This document shows, piece after piece, positions 28,831 through 37,826 of a DNA stretch of 64,000 nucleotides; positions within the stretch are counted from its first letter, which is position 1; the number at the start of each line of letters is the position of its first letter. The stretch spans positions 3,906,001 through 3,970,000 of the forward strand of contig NZ_CP152376.1 in the NCBI RefSeq assembly GCF_038784515.1. The letters run 5' to 3'. The translations under genes were made by a program, and so were the position numbers. The stretch is from Rhodoferax sp. GW822-FHT02A01 (GTDB lineage: Bacteria > Pseudomonadota > Gammaproteobacteria > Burkholderiales > Burkholderiaceae_C). The notes beneath the pieces were generated by a model. The model did not search any database, was not told the origin of the DNA, and saw only the letters and a program-made list of their open reading frames with translations.

Positions 28831-29864
28831 AAAAGAACCTTCTTGTAGCCGCAATGCTGGCGCAGCCCTGGGCCCTGATGCCCGAGTACATGCAGTCCAT
28901 GGCCAGCGTAGTCGCGCGCTGGCAGGCCGGTGTGGAAGCCAGCCCGGAAACCCTGGCAGCCGTGCATGCCGACATGGAAGCCCGACAAGCTGCCCGCGCC
29001 CAGGCACAAGCCCGCGCCGGCGGCGGATCCATCGCCGTGATCAACGTGTTCGGCGTGCTGACCCAGCGCGGCAACATGATGGACGAGATCAGCGGTGGCG
29101 GCAGCTGCAGCACTGAGCAGCTAGTCGCCCAATTGCGCAGCGCCGAAGTTGACGACACCATCGGCCAGATCCTGCTGAACTTCAGCACCCCGGGCGGCAG
29201 TGTCTATGGCATTCAGGAGGCGGCTGCAGAAATCAACCGCATCAAGGCCAGCAAACCCATCATCGGCATCAGCAACAGCATGTGCGCCAGCGCCGGTTAC
29301 TGGCTGGCTGCGCAGTGCACCGAGCTTTACTGCACACCAGGTGGCGAAGTGGGTTCCATCGGTGTGTGGCAAGCCCATGAAGACATGAGCCAGGCCCTGG
29401 AAGAAGCCGGCGTGAAAATTTCACTCATCAGCGCCGGCAAGTTCAAAGTCGAGGGCAACCCCTACGAGCCCCTGGGTGACGAAGCGCGCGCCTTCATGCA
29501 GTTGCGCACCGATGAGTATTACGACCCGTTTGCAAAGGCTGTGGCCAAAGGCCGCGGTGTTGGTGTTGATGCCGTGCGCAACGGTATGGGGCAAGGCCGC
29601 GTGCTTGGTGCTCCTGCAGCTCTGGCTGAAAACATGATCGATGGCATCGCCACCTTTGACGAGGTGGTCAAGAAGATGCAGCGCGCAGCCAAAGGCAGCA
29701 AGGGTGCAAGCGCGGAAATTGAACCCGGCCGCATCCTGTCCGAGGCGGAATCTGAGGCGGCAATAACGACGCTTTTGGACTCATCGCCTCTTTCTCAAAG
29801 CGAATCTCAAGTGCCATCCCGCCTGAGCGCAATGCAGCGAGAGCTGGAAATCCTCTCCATCTAA
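28827..29864 (+). CDS. S49/SppA-type prohead protease
   Basis: 345 aa. Catalytic Ser155 in NSMCASAGYW and the likely general-base Lys in SAGKFKVEG (205 or 207). GGSVYGIQEAA and GEVGSIGV are also conserved in the family. It would cut capsid and scaffold during maturation. A tail of about 60 residues after the protease domain may serve as scaffold. Confidence 0.9.
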   Translation: MKKNLLVAAMLAQPWALMPEYMQSMASVVARWQAGVEASPETLAAVHADMEARQAARAQAQARAGGGSIAVINVFGVLTQRGNMMDEISGGGSCSTEQLVAQLRSAEVDDTIGQILLNFSTPGGSVYGIQEAAAEINRIKASKPIIGISNSMCASAGYWLAAQCTELYCTPGGEVGSIGVWQAHEDMSQALEEAGVKISLISAGKFKVEGNPYEPLGDEARAFMQLRTDEYYDPFAKAVAKGRGVGVDAVRNGMGQGRVLGAPAALAENMIDGIATFDEVVKKMQRAAKGSKGASAEIEPGRILSEAESEAAITTLLDSSPLSQSESQVPSRLSAMQRELEILSI

Positions 29865-29968
29865 GCAATTCGGGCTTCGCACCAGCCCATTCGCTGACCG
29901 TCCATTGACGGCTGGCGTGCGGTCCTACGACCGCTCCCGGTGCAAACCCCACGTCTGTAAGTCCCAAG

Positions 29969-29989
29969 GCCCGCTTCACGCGGGCTTTT
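29969..29989 (+). terminator. Hairpin with T-run before capsid gene
   Basis: GCCCGC-TTCAC-GCGGGC followed by TTTT, 18 nt before the capsid ATG. It may reduce read-through from upstream or protect the 5' end of a processed capsid mRNA. Confidence 0.6.
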
Positions 29990-30007
29990 CCATTTCTGGA
30001 GCCCAAT

Positions 30008-31312
30008 ATGAGCAAGAAACTTCGCGAGCTGCAAGCCCGCAAATCGTCCACTGTGACCGCCATGCGCGCGATCACCGACAAGGCCAGCGCGGAAAGCCGT
30101 GAGCCCACAGCCGAAGAGAACGAGAAGTTCAAATCGCTGCGCGCTGAAGCCGCAAACATCGAAGCCGCCATCGAGCGCGAACAGGATCTGATCGCTCTCG
30201 AAAAGAGCTCCGGCGTGGTCATTCCCGACAACGCACATATTGCCACCGAGGACAATCGCAATGCCGATGCCACTGGCGGCTTCAAGTCTTTCGGTGAGTT
30301 TGCGAGCGCCGTGATCCAGTCGCATGTCGGCGGTGGCCGAGGCATGGATGATCGTCTGCGAGCAGCTGCTCCGACTACCTTCGGCAACGAAGCAGCCGGT
30401 GCCGACGGCGGTTTTGTGGTGCCCCCGCAATACAGCTCTGAAGTGTTCGCCCTGTCGCTCGGTGAAGACGCCTTCATCCCGATGACGGACAACACGGAAA
30501 TCAGCGGCAATAGCATGGTTTTCCCGAAAACCGAGCAGACACCCTGGGGCTCCAACGGTGTACGTGCCTACTGGCAGGCCGAAGCAGCCACTGCGACAGC
30601 AACTAAGCCTGTGCTGGGCGTGCAGGCCATGCGTATGCACAAGCTGATGACGCTGGTTCCGCTGTCCGATGAACTGGTGGCCGACACCAACGCACTGGAT
30701 AGCCTGGTGCCGCGCCTCATCGGCGACAGCATTCGCTGGAAGACCAACGAGGCGATCCTCAATGGCAACGGAAACGGCCAACCCATGGGCGCGCTGCTGT
30801 CCACGGGCCCGTCGGTCATGGTTCCCAAGGATTCTGGCCAAGCTGCCAACACGCTGAGCGCGACCAACCTGTTCAACATGGTTTCTCGTATGCCTCCAGG
30901 CAGTTACCAGCGCGCTGTGTGGCTGATTCACCCCACGGTGATACCGGTCCTGGCAACGCTGGTGCTCGGCAATATTCCGGTGTTCCTGCCTGCCGCACCT
31001 CCCGCATCTGGCGCAATGACAATGACGCCGTACTTCGGCACCATCTTGGGCCGTCCGTGCCTCATCAGCCACCACGCCGCAACTTTGTCCAGCTTGGGCG
31101 ATGTGCAACTGCACGATATGAGCTACTACCGCACCATCACCAAGCCCGGTGGCGTACAGATGGCCCAGTCGCTGCATCTGTACTTCGATGCAGATGCACT
31201 GGCTTTGCGCGCCGTGTTCCGCATTGACGGTGGCCCGAAGATCGCCTCCGCTATCAGCCCGGCCAAGGGCAGCACCACGCTGTCGCCGTTCCTCCAACTG
31301 CAGAACCGTTAA
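30008..31312 (+). CDS. HK97-type major capsid protein
   Basis: 434 aa. The N-terminal 110 residues form the coiled-coil delta domain (LRELQARKSSTVTAMRAI, EAANIEAAIEREQ), normally removed by the protease. The mature fold begins near AGADGGFVVPPQY, with KLMTLVPLSDELVAD and NEAILNGNGNGQPMG as typical blocks. It builds the icosahedral shell. Confidence 0.95.
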   Translation: MSKKLRELQARKSSTVTAMRAITDKASAESREPTAEENEKFKSLRAEAANIEAAIEREQDLIALEKSSGVVIPDNAHIATEDNRNADATGGFKSFGEFASAVIQSHVGGGRGMDDRLRAAAPTTFGNEAAGADGGFVVPPQYSSEVFALSLGEDAFIPMTDNTEISGNSMVFPKTEQTPWGSNGVRAYWQAEAATATATKPVLGVQAMRMHKLMTLVPLSDELVADTNALDSLVPRLIGDSIRWKTNEAILNGNGNGQPMGALLSTGPSVMVPKDSGQAANTLSATNLFNMVSRMPPGSYQRAVWLIHPTVIPVLATLVLGNIPVFLPAAPPASGAMTMTPYFGTILGRPCLISHHAATLSSLGDVQLHDMSYYRTITKPGGVQMAQSLHLYFDADALALRAVFRIDGGPKIASAISPAKGSTTLSPFLQLQNR

Positions 31313-31400
31313 CCAGGCGGCTGACGCAGGCGCGGCCCACTTACCCCGGGCTGCGCTGACCTCCATTTCCCTGCATCTCATTCACTTTTAGGAGCTCATC

Positions 31401-31859
31401 ATGAGCGGTATCACACTGAACCAAAAGCCCAGCGAAAGCGTTGCTCTCCTGGCCACCTATGACCCGGTTTCTCTGGCGGCATCCACCGTCACAACTGGCT
31501 GGGTCGACGTGTCGACGTTCTTCTTCATCTTGGCCCTGATCCAGACGGGTGTCATGGGCGCTTCGGCGACCTTGGATGCCAAGCTGCAGCAAGCCACCGA
31601 CAGCTCGGGCACCGGCGCCAAGGACATCACCGGCAAGGCGATTACCCAGATCGTGAAGGCAACAGGTGACAACAAGCAAGCGCTGTTGCAGATGAAGGTC
31701 GCCGACTTGGACACGGAAGGCGGTTTCCGTTTCGTGCGTCTGTCGCTGACCGACGGCACCGCCGCATCGCTTGTGTCCGCTGCCGTCCTCGGCTTTGGAC
31801 CGCGCCTGGCCCCTGCCGCTACGTTCAACCAAGCCGGCGTGGTTCAAGTAGTCGGCTAA
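31401..31859 (+). CDS. Putative head structural/decoration protein
   Basis: 152 aa, beta-rich (TVTTGWVDVSTFFFILALIQ, GFRFVRLSLTDGTAASL). Directly follows the capsid gene with its own ribosome site (AGGAG). The position fits a decoration or head-completion protein; no family recognised. Confidence 0.55.
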   Translation: MSGITLNQKPSESVALLATYDPVSLAASTVTTGWVDVSTFFFILALIQTGVMGASATLDAKLQQATDSSGTGAKDITGKAITQIVKATGDNKQALLQMKVADLDTEGGFRFVRLSLTDGTAASLVSAAVLGFGPRLAPAATFNQAGVVQVVG

Positions 31860-31870
31860 TCGCCACTTCG

Positions 31871-31894
31871 TGCGAGCGCCTTCGGGTGCTCGCA
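31871..31894 (+). other. 10-bp hairpin with TTCG loop
   Basis: TGCGAGCGCC pairs with GGTGCTCGCA around TTCG. There is no T-run, so it is more likely an mRNA-stabilising hairpin after the structural gene than a terminator. Confidence 0.6.
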
Positions 31895-31922
31895 CCCCAA
31901 CACTGCATAGCAGGAGCCTCAC

Positions 31923-32252
31923 ATGCCCCAACGCCCAATTTGGAACGACACATTAACCGCTATTGCAGTTGGCGTGGCCCGTCAGGCTCCCGACCTTGGC
32001 GTGATCATCACGGTAACGGCCAAGCTGACCTGTACAAGCGGCAACTGCTCTGCCACCGCCCGCCTCGAGGGGTCGAACAACGGTACCGACTGGTATGCCG
32101 TTGGCGCTGACCAAGTGTTTTCGTCTGGAGCATCGCCTCAGACTGCCGCTTTTACGCGCGTGCAGTTTGCCTTTGCGCAATACCGGATCAACTGCACAGC
32201 CATCTCCGGCACTGGCGCGGCCCTCGTCACCGACATCGCGGTCGGGTCCTGA
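31923..32252 (+). CDS. Hypothetical structural protein
   Basis: 109 aa, beta-rich and low in charge (ITVTAKLTCTSGNCSATARL, EGSNNGTDWYAVGADQ), which resembles phage virion proteins with an Ig-like or carbohydrate-binding fold. Lies between capsid and connector genes. Function unknown. Confidence 0.55.
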   Translation: MPQRPIWNDTLTAIAVGVARQAPDLGVIITVTAKLTCTSGNCSATARLEGSNNGTDWYAVGADQVFSSGASPQTAAFTRVQFAFAQYRINCTAISGTGAALVTDIAVGS

Positions 32253-32276
32253 TCCCAGAATTTCAAGGAATCTGCA

Positions 32277-32690
32277 ATGAAAGTCGCTATCTATTCTGCT
32301 GACTGGAACGACACCGATGGTGCTGGTAACAGCATCGTGAAGTACGCCAAGGGCAAACCATATCCGTTGACCGATGAGACTGCCGGGCACATCGCCCAAG
32401 GTCATGCCGTGGAGGCGGAAGTCGATGATGACCCAGTGACGGCTGCTGACAAAGCGGCGCGGGCGCGGCAACTTGCGGACAAGGCAGTGCAGAAGGCTCA
32501 AGAGGCAGAAGCTGCTGCTGCTCTTGCTGAGCAAGCGAAGGAAACCGCCCGCTTGGCCGAAGAGGAAGAGGCTGCAGAAGCTAAAGCAGCCGCCGAGCGT
32601 GCCGATGCCGAGCGCGCGGCTTCTGCCCCAGAGTCGAATCTGTTCCAGCGGCCTGCCACACCTGCGCCAAACTCTGAAACAGCCGAGTAA
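32277..32690 (+). CDS. Hypothetical protein with long Ala/Glu helix
   Basis: 137 aa. The first 50 residues are a small fold (MKVAIYSADWNDTDGAG). Residues 58-118 form an uninterrupted charged helix (EQAKETARLAEEEEAAEAK). Common in head-tail regions of related phages; function unknown. Confidence 0.6.
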   Translation: MKVAIYSADWNDTDGAGNSIVKYAKGKPYPLTDETAGHIAQGHAVEAEVDDDPVTAADKAARARQLADKAVQKAQEAEAAAALAEQAKETARLAEEEEAAEAKAAAERADAERAASAPESNLFQRPATPAPNSETAE

Positions 32691-32693
32691 TCT

Positions 32694-33323
32694 GTGGGAT
32701 ACCAGCTCATCACGGGGCCGACTGGCGATCCAGTCAGTCTGGCAGAAGCAAAGCTGCATCTGCGCGTTGAAATCGGGATGACCGACGACGACACGCTGAT
32801 TGCAGCCCTGATCACGGCCGCACGGCAATACGCCGAGCAGAAGACCATGAGCAGCTTCATGACGCAGACCTGGAAGTACGTCATGGACAGCTTCCCGGGC
32901 CGGTATCTGACGTCTGTTCCGTGGGGTGCTGAGTACAGCCAGCCAGGCAATGCCGTGCTTCTGGAAAAAGGCCCCATCACCGGAATCACCGGCATCAACT
33001 ACATGGACATGGGCGGTGCCCAGCAGACGATGCCCAGCACCGACTATGTGGTGGACCTTACCGGACCGCTTGCCCGGGTGACGCCAGTCTTCGGCAAGAT
33101 TTGGCCCATCACCATGCCGCAGATCGCCAGCGCGAGCATCACATTCACTGCCGGATACGGGGCTGCCAGCGCAGTGCCCGAAGGCATCAAGTCGTGGATC
33201 AAGTTGCGCATTGGCGCGCTGTACGAGAACCGCGAAGAGTTTCTGACTGGTCGCAGCGTCACCGTTGCCGAGCTTCCATTTGTGGACAGCTTGCTCGACC
33301 CGTACCGAATCGACCGACCCTAG
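32694..33323 (+). CDS. Head-tail connector (HK97 gp6-like)
   Basis: 209 aa, GTG start. The N-terminal block DPVSLAEAKLHLRVEIGMTD and LIAALITAARQYAEQKT is the signature of gp6-like connector proteins that sit under the portal. The C-terminal part is beta-rich (ITFTAGYG). Position agrees. Confidence 0.85.
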   Translation: MGYQLITGPTGDPVSLAEAKLHLRVEIGMTDDDTLIAALITAARQYAEQKTMSSFMTQTWKYVMDSFPGRYLTSVPWGAEYSQPGNAVLLEKGPITGITGINYMDMGGAQQTMPSTDYVVDLTGPLARVTPVFGKIWPITMPQIASASITFTAGYGAASAVPEGIKSWIKLRIGALYENREEFLTGRSVTVAELPFVDSLLDPYRIDRP

Positions 33324-33331
33324 GGGAAATC

Positions 33332-34300
33332 ATGCAATCAGAAAAATTGAACGCAGTTGCGGCTGCAGTCGCTCAGGTTTGCCTGCCAAGCGGCGTTGGA
33401 GAAGCGTCGCATGCTGAGGGCGTTTATAGCTTCGTCTGTAAAGAGGTGGTACCCGAACGCAAGGCTGAATATGACGTTGTCTTTCAGCGTTACATGGCCG
33501 CCATTGCTGCTGGTGCCACTGATGCAGCAGCAATAGAGCAGGAGCTGCACGCCTTCCCGATGCGCGAGGTGTGGCGTGAACCCGTTGTCTGCAACGTGGT
33601 GACGACAGCAGGGAAGAACTCCATGCTGGACAACTTCCTTGCTGGATCGGCCTTCACCCAGACCGGCCCATACATGGGGCTGATCAGCTCGGTATCGTGG
33701 ACGAATCTGGCGACTACGCTGTCCTCGCTGACCTCGTACAGCTCCACCACTGGCCTTGCCACACTGGCGACCGCAGCAGCCCACGGGTTGAGCCCCAATG
33801 ACACGCCGGTGACGATTGCCAGTGCTGCAGGTACTGGCGCGAACATCAGCGCGCTCAATGGCACCTTTACCCCGCAGGCTGGCACCACTGGATCGACCTT
33901 GGTCATCTATGTCGGCACTGGCCTGACGATCACCACAGTTACTGGTGGCAACGTCACGACCGCCAGCGGCACGCGCCTGAGTGACACCATGGCGTCACAC
34001 GCCAACTGGACTGAAGCCGGATCCGCCAATGCTCCTACTTGGAGCACTCCCGCATCCGGGGCGCGCGGCAGCATGGCATGGAGCTCCGCTTCCGGCGGCT
34101 CCAAGTCAACATCGAGTTCGGTGAGCTTCACGATGAGTGGACCCGGGACCATCCAGGGGGCTTTTATCGTTCTCGGCTCAGGCGCTGTCACCACAAACGG
34201 CAGCACTGCAGGAACCCTATTCAGTGCAGGAGCATTCGCGACAGCTCAAGGCGTCATTGCCGGAAATGTTGTGACTGTGTCCTACAGCGCATCACTCTGA
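33332..34300 (+). CDS. Putative virion protein, Ser/Thr/Gly-rich
   Basis: 322 aa from MQSEKLNAVAAAVAQVC, with AGGGG before the ATG. The first 90 residues are helical. The remainder is low-complexity beta, rich in Ser, Thr, Ala and Gly (SSVSFTMSGPGTIQGAFIVL), as in surface or fibre proteins. Not assigned to a family. Confidence 0.6.
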   Translation: MQSEKLNAVAAAVAQVCLPSGVGEASHAEGVYSFVCKEVVPERKAEYDVVFQRYMAAIAAGATDAAAIEQELHAFPMREVWREPVVCNVVTTAGKNSMLDNFLAGSAFTQTGPYMGLISSVSWTNLATTLSSLTSYSSTTGLATLATAAAHGLSPNDTPVTIASAAGTGANISALNGTFTPQAGTTGSTLVIYVGTGLTITTVTGGNVTTASGTRLSDTMASHANWTEAGSANAPTWSTPASGARGSMAWSSASGGSKSTSSSVSFTMSGPGTIQGAFIVLGSGAVTTNGSTAGTLFSAGAFATAQGVIAGNVVTVSYSASL

Positions 34301-34311
34301 GGGCACAAATC

Positions 34312-34509
34312 ATGTTCAAAAAAGGTGACAAGGTTGTCCAAGTCCTGCCCGCCCCCATTGAAGGGTCAGTAGCAGGCTTTGACGTTGACCAAGAGACTGG
34401 CGCTGTGCAGGTCCGCGTCGAGTGGCCTGATGCTGACGGCAGCATTCATGCCCAGCACTTCCGCGAAGACCAGCTGAAGGCGGTCGAAGATGCTCCCGCA
34501 GCCGAGTAA
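34312..34509 (+). CDS. Small hypothetical protein (SH3-like)
   Basis: 65 aa, MFKKGDKVVQVLPAPIEGSV onward: a short beta-rich protein of KOW/SH3-like pattern (GDKV...G.V.G). Lies in the head-tail module. Function unknown. Confidence 0.6.
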   Translation: MFKKGDKVVQVLPAPIEGSVAGFDVDQETGAVQVRVEWPDADGSIHAQHFREDQLKAVEDAPAAE

Positions 34510-34585
34510 CCCGGCCTTTGGCCTGTTCTGGGCTGGCTACTTCCTTTTTATAGCCGTCGGCCTGCACGTCTGGTTTGGCATCTGA
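34490..34585 (+). CDS. Tiny membrane peptide
   Basis: 31 aa, MLPQPSNPAFGLFWAGYFLF onward, overlapping the end of the previous gene in another frame and ending just before the next start. One membrane helix. It fills an otherwise empty 77-nt gap; expression is uncertain. Confidence 0.35.
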   Translation: MLPQPSNPAFGLFWAGYFLFIAVGLHVWFGI

Positions 34586-34586
34586 C

Positions 34587-35006
34587 ATGCCGCACCTGAC
34601 CATTGCCTACTGCCGCCGCTTCGACTTTGCCAGCGAGGTGATCCGGTTCTTCACCGGTGGAGCGCTCTGGTCGCACTGCGGTGTGGTTGTGGGTGATGTG
34701 GTGGTCGAGGCCCTGACGCGCGGCGTGGTGACCACACCGATCAATGACTGGAAATACCCGGCATTTGCCTTTGTGCAAGTCGAGTGCCCAGACCCAGAAG
34801 CGGCAGAGCAGTTCGCCCTGGACCAGGTGGGGAAGAAATACGACTGGCTCGGCTGCCTTGGTGCCCCGTGGCGTGCCCACTGGCAAAACCCGAACCGCTG
34901 GTATTGCTCTGAGCTGGCAGAGGCCGCGCTGGTTGCCGGTGGCCGCAAGCGCTGGCGTGATGAAAAGATGGGCGTGAGCCCGATGGAAAGTTGGGTTGTT
35001 CTATGA
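34587..35006 (+). CDS. NlpC/P60-like (YiiX-type) cysteine hydrolase
   Basis: 139 aa from MPHLTIAYCRRFDFAS. SHCGVVVGD, then QVGKKYDWLGCLG and WYCSELAEAAL follow the circularly permuted papain-like pattern of YiiX/YaeF proteins, with His before Cys. It may open peptidoglycan or process a virion component. It is unusual to find it in the connector region. Confidence 0.6.
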   Translation: MPHLTIAYCRRFDFASEVIRFFTGGALWSHCGVVVGDVVVEALTRGVVTTPINDWKYPAFAFVQVECPDPEAAEQFALDQVGKKYDWLGCLGAPWRAHWQNPNRWYCSELAEAALVAGGRKRWRDEKMGVSPMESWVVL

Positions 35007-35410
35007 CACTCCTTGAAGAAATCAAAGCCAAGTGCCCAGCAGACGTTCTGGCTTCCCATGACACCCAAGCGATTGCCACGGCTGTAAGCACGGGCCGGGT
35101 GAGGGTTATTTCCGTACTTGGCGGCATTGGTACCGTCATGGAAGCACTTGGCCCCACAGCAGGCGCTGCGCTGCTGGACAGTCTCACTACGTTGGCGACT
35201 ACAAACTCCGCTGTGAAGTGGGGAATGGTGCTGATCAACCGTGGGGACTTTGACTTTGGGTCTGTTGCCGGTCGCGGAATGATTGACGCGCTGGTTACGG
35301 ACAAGACTCAGGCTTCTGCCCTCAAGGCCGTCGCAGAGATTGCAGACCCGATCACTGCGCAAGACGTTCGGCTTGTATGCCAGGACTACGATGGAAATTG
35401 GGTGGTGTAA
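35003..35410 (+). CDS. Hypothetical phage protein
   Basis: 135 aa from MTLLEEIKAKCPADVLAS, ATGA overlap with the hydrolase. Helical with repeated Ala/Thr; ends DVRLVCQDYDGNWVV. Such proteins precede tail-side structural genes in related phages. No known domain. Confidence 0.6.
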   Translation: MTLLEEIKAKCPADVLASHDTQAIATAVSTGRVRVISVLGGIGTVMEALGPTAGAALLDSLTTLATTNSAVKWGMVLINRGDFDFGSVAGRGMIDALVTDKTQASALKAVAEIADPITAQDVRLVCQDYDGNWVV

Positions 35411-35935
35411 ATGGCAACGACAAACAAAATATTCTACCCATCAACTTCAACAGTTGCGCTGACTATCAGCCTTGCATCCCTGGCCGATGACAATACCAAC
35501 GGCATCGCCGGTCGCACATCGACAGCAGTTGACAACACCACAAACCTTGATCAGGACGCGCTGCTGTCTGGCTACATCAAGACAGGAACTTCCCCAACTG
35601 CGGGCCGCACGATTGAAATATGGCTATATGCCCCCGTAAGCATTGCGTCTGGAACGCCAACGTACCCCGACAGCGTGACCGGCACCGATGCTGCCAAGAC
35701 GTTCACCAGTCGGAATATTTTGCAATATGGCTTGAGGTTGGCCGCAACGCTGGTAGTTGATGCTACGACCGGCAATGTATACCCGATTGCCCCCATTTCC
35801 GTCGCCTCCTTCTATGGTTACGTGCTTCCTCCATTCTGGGGTGCGTTTGTTCTCAACCGTACCGCAGTTGCCCTGGACTCCACAGGCGGAAATCACGCCC
35901 TCACTTACGAGCGCATCCAGTCACAGGGCGTTTAA
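35411..35935 (+). CDS. Hypothetical virion protein
   Basis: 174 aa, beta-rich (GYIKTGTSPTAGRTIEIWLY, PFWGAFVLNRTAVALDSTGG), with a plausible jelly-roll-like composition. Directly abuts the previous stop and precedes the LamG-repeat protein by 3 nt, so the two are likely made together. Function unknown. Confidence 0.6.
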   Translation: MATTNKIFYPSTSTVALTISLASLADDNTNGIAGRTSTAVDNTTNLDQDALLSGYIKTGTSPTAGRTIEIWLYAPVSIASGTPTYPDSVTGTDAAKTFTSRNILQYGLRLAATLVVDATTGNVYPIAPISVASFYGYVLPPFWGAFVLNRTAVALDSTGGNHALTYERIQSQGV

Positions 35936-35938
35936 ACC

Positions 35939-37540
35939 ATGCGCGGCCCGTTTCGCTTCACGCGCCGCACCCAGCCGCAAGCGCCAACCCAGCTTGATAA
36001 GGCAAACCCGTATGTAAGCGGGCTGATGCATGCATGGGTTGGCAGTTGGGTGGTCACAAGGCGGGGAATAGTCAGCGCACCGTATGGTTCGCCAACGGCC
36101 TCCCCGTATGGAGTTGGTGGTGCTGGCAATGGCACATCGACGCAAGTAGCGCTTCCCGCTGATGCGATGGTTGGAAGTGACTCGACCACACCATTCGGCA
36201 CAAGGCTTGTTCTTACAAAAATTGGAGCAGCCGCAGGGAACGCGGGTTTCGCCGGAAATGGGAATGGCGGAAATTTTTGGCGCATTGCCAGTGGCGGAGC
36301 AGTTTCACTTGTTAACACGGGCAGTGCTGTTGTCTATACGAGTGCCACAGGTATCGTTTCGGCAAACGAATATTGCTGTTTAGCTGTCGCCTCCAAAGGG
36401 CAATTTAACGGCGATCCTGTTACTGTTTATAAAAACGGCCTTCAAGTCGCCTCCAGCACGGTAGGTAACGGTACAGGGGCCGGTTCGGCTACCGGGGCGG
36501 TTCTAGGGAGTAGTGGGGCATCAAGCTCCTACTATGACGGCAGCATCTTTGCTCACTTTGCCTGGGAGCGCGTTCTTACTGCTGCTGAGATAGCGGCCAT
36601 CAGCGCCAATCCTTGGCAGCTCTTTCTGCCTGATGCTCCGCTGATTTTTTTGCCCAGTGCTGGCGGCACAACCACCTACAACCTGACCATGAGCGAGGCG
36701 GCCTCGCTGGCCGATGTTTCCACGCTCGCACTGACCGCAGCGCTGTCGCTCACAGAATCAGGTACTGCGGGTGACGCCCTGAGCGCTGCAATGCTGGCTA
36801 GCCTGGCGATAGCTGAAGCTGCATCCGGATCAGACGTGCAAACGTCAGCCCTGGGCGCCGCGGTGTCAATTGCAGAAGCCGGTTCGTCAACCGATTTGCA
36901 GAGTTCGTCAACCACCATGCCGAAGACAGTGGGGGAGGCTGGGGCCGCAGTTGATGCCCCATTGGCTGCCATGAATGCAGCGCTGACCGTGGCAGAGGCT
37001 GGTAGCGCGACGGACTTTCAGACTACAGCGGCAACGTATGGTGTGAGCGTCACCGAGTCCGGGACTGCGACTGATATGCAGAGCCTGTCGGCTTTGATGG
37101 CGCTCAGCATGAGTGAGGCAGCCTTTGCGGTAGATGCTCAAAGCGCTGGCGCCACGATGGCCGTGGCAGTTTCTGAAGCGGCAACTGCAGTTGATTTGGT
37201 GTCCCAGGGTGCCGTGTACCTGGTAGCGGTTTCTGAAAGCGGTTCGGCTACTGATGTCCAGACGATATTCAACGGGATTTCACTGGCAGTCGCCGAAACG
37301 ATGGCTGGTGGCGATCTTGTATCGCAGCTCACGACGATATATGCAGCAGTGGTCGAAGCTGGGTATGCAGTGGATTCCACATCCTGCTTTAACCCGTCAG
37401 CCCTGCATCAGTCCTTCAAACGCACCGTGACCTTAAGTGGTCGCACGTTCGTTGTTGCAACCCCTTCACGCGTGCTGGCAGTTATCAAGCCCGCAAATAC
37501 AACGGTGGCACCTTATGACCCCTCAGAGACTGGACCCTAA
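35939..37540 (+). CDS. LamG-like protein with twelve 20-residue repeats
   Basis: 533 aa. Residues about 25-240 look like a concanavalin/LamG jelly roll (FAGNGNGGNFWRIASGG, VYKNGLQVASSTVGNGT, then the family ending FAHFAWERVLTAAEIAAI). Residues 249-488 are twelve tandem repeats of exactly 20 residues with consensus x-x-V-x-E-x-G-x-x-x-D. A 45-residue tail follows. Probably a surface-exposed virion protein that binds sugars; repeats would form a beta stack or stalk. Lies unusually between head and tail genes. Confidence 0.65.
   Translation: MRGPFRFTRRTQPQAPTQLDKANPYVSGLMHAWVGSWVVTRRGIVSAPYGSPTASPYGVGGAGNGTSTQVALPADAMVGSDSTTPFGTRLVLTKIGAAAGNAGFAGNGNGGNFWRIASGGAVSLVNTGSAVVYTSATGIVSANEYCCLAVASKGQFNGDPVTVYKNGLQVASSTVGNGTGAGSATGAVLGSSGASSSYYDGSIFAHFAWERVLTAAEIAAISANPWQLFLPDAPLIFLPSAGGTTTYNLTMSEAASLADVSTLALTAALSLTESGTAGDALSAAMLASLAIAEAASGSDVQTSALGAAVSIAEAGSSTDLQSSSTTMPKTVGEAGAAVDAPLAAMNAALTVAEAGSATDFQTTAATYGVSVTESGTATDMQSLSALMALSMSEAAFAVDAQSAGATMAVAVSEAATAVDLVSQGAVYLVAVSESGSATDVQTIFNGISLAVAETMAGGDLVSQLTTIYAAVVEAGYAVDSTSCFNPSALHQSFKRTVTLSGRTFVVATPSRVLAVIKPANTTVAPYDPSETGP
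36683..37402 (+). repeat. Twelve tandem 60-bp coding repeats
   Basis: The 720-nt segment encodes twelve 20-residue units with Glu at unit position 5 and Asp at position 11. DNA copies are diverged, so the period is held at the protein level and is exact in all twelve units. Confidence 0.85.
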
Positions 37541-37823
37541 GACGCCAAATGAGAACCTGACATTCACGTTCGACTTCTCGCAGGCATTGGTGCAGGGTGA
37601 ATCCATCACGAATACTTACACGATCGCCGTGACGACCTATATCGGCGTGGATGCTTCAGCCTCTTCCATGATCAGCGGAGCGGCGTCAGTAAACACTGGC
37701 AGTGGACTGATATTGCAGAACTTCGCAGGCGGACTCCCGATCATTGACTACCTACTCTCTTGCAAAGTCACCACCAGCTTGGGCCGCATCCTGGAAGACC
37801 AGGCAATTCTGCCGGTGAGGTAA
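37515..37823 (+). CDS. Small beta-rich virion protein
   Basis: 102 aa from MTPQRLDPKTPNENLTFTFD, overlapping the end of the repeat protein. Ig-like alternation (TNTYTIAVTTYIGVDASASS; RILEDQAILPVR). This type regularly accompanies connector genes in Burkholderiales phages. Function unknown. Confidence 0.6.
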   Translation: MTPQRLDPKTPNENLTFTFDFSQALVQGESITNTYTIAVTTYIGVDASASSMISGAASVNTGSGLILQNFAGGLPIIDYLLSCKVTTSLGRILEDQAILPVR

Positions 37824-37826
37824 TCC

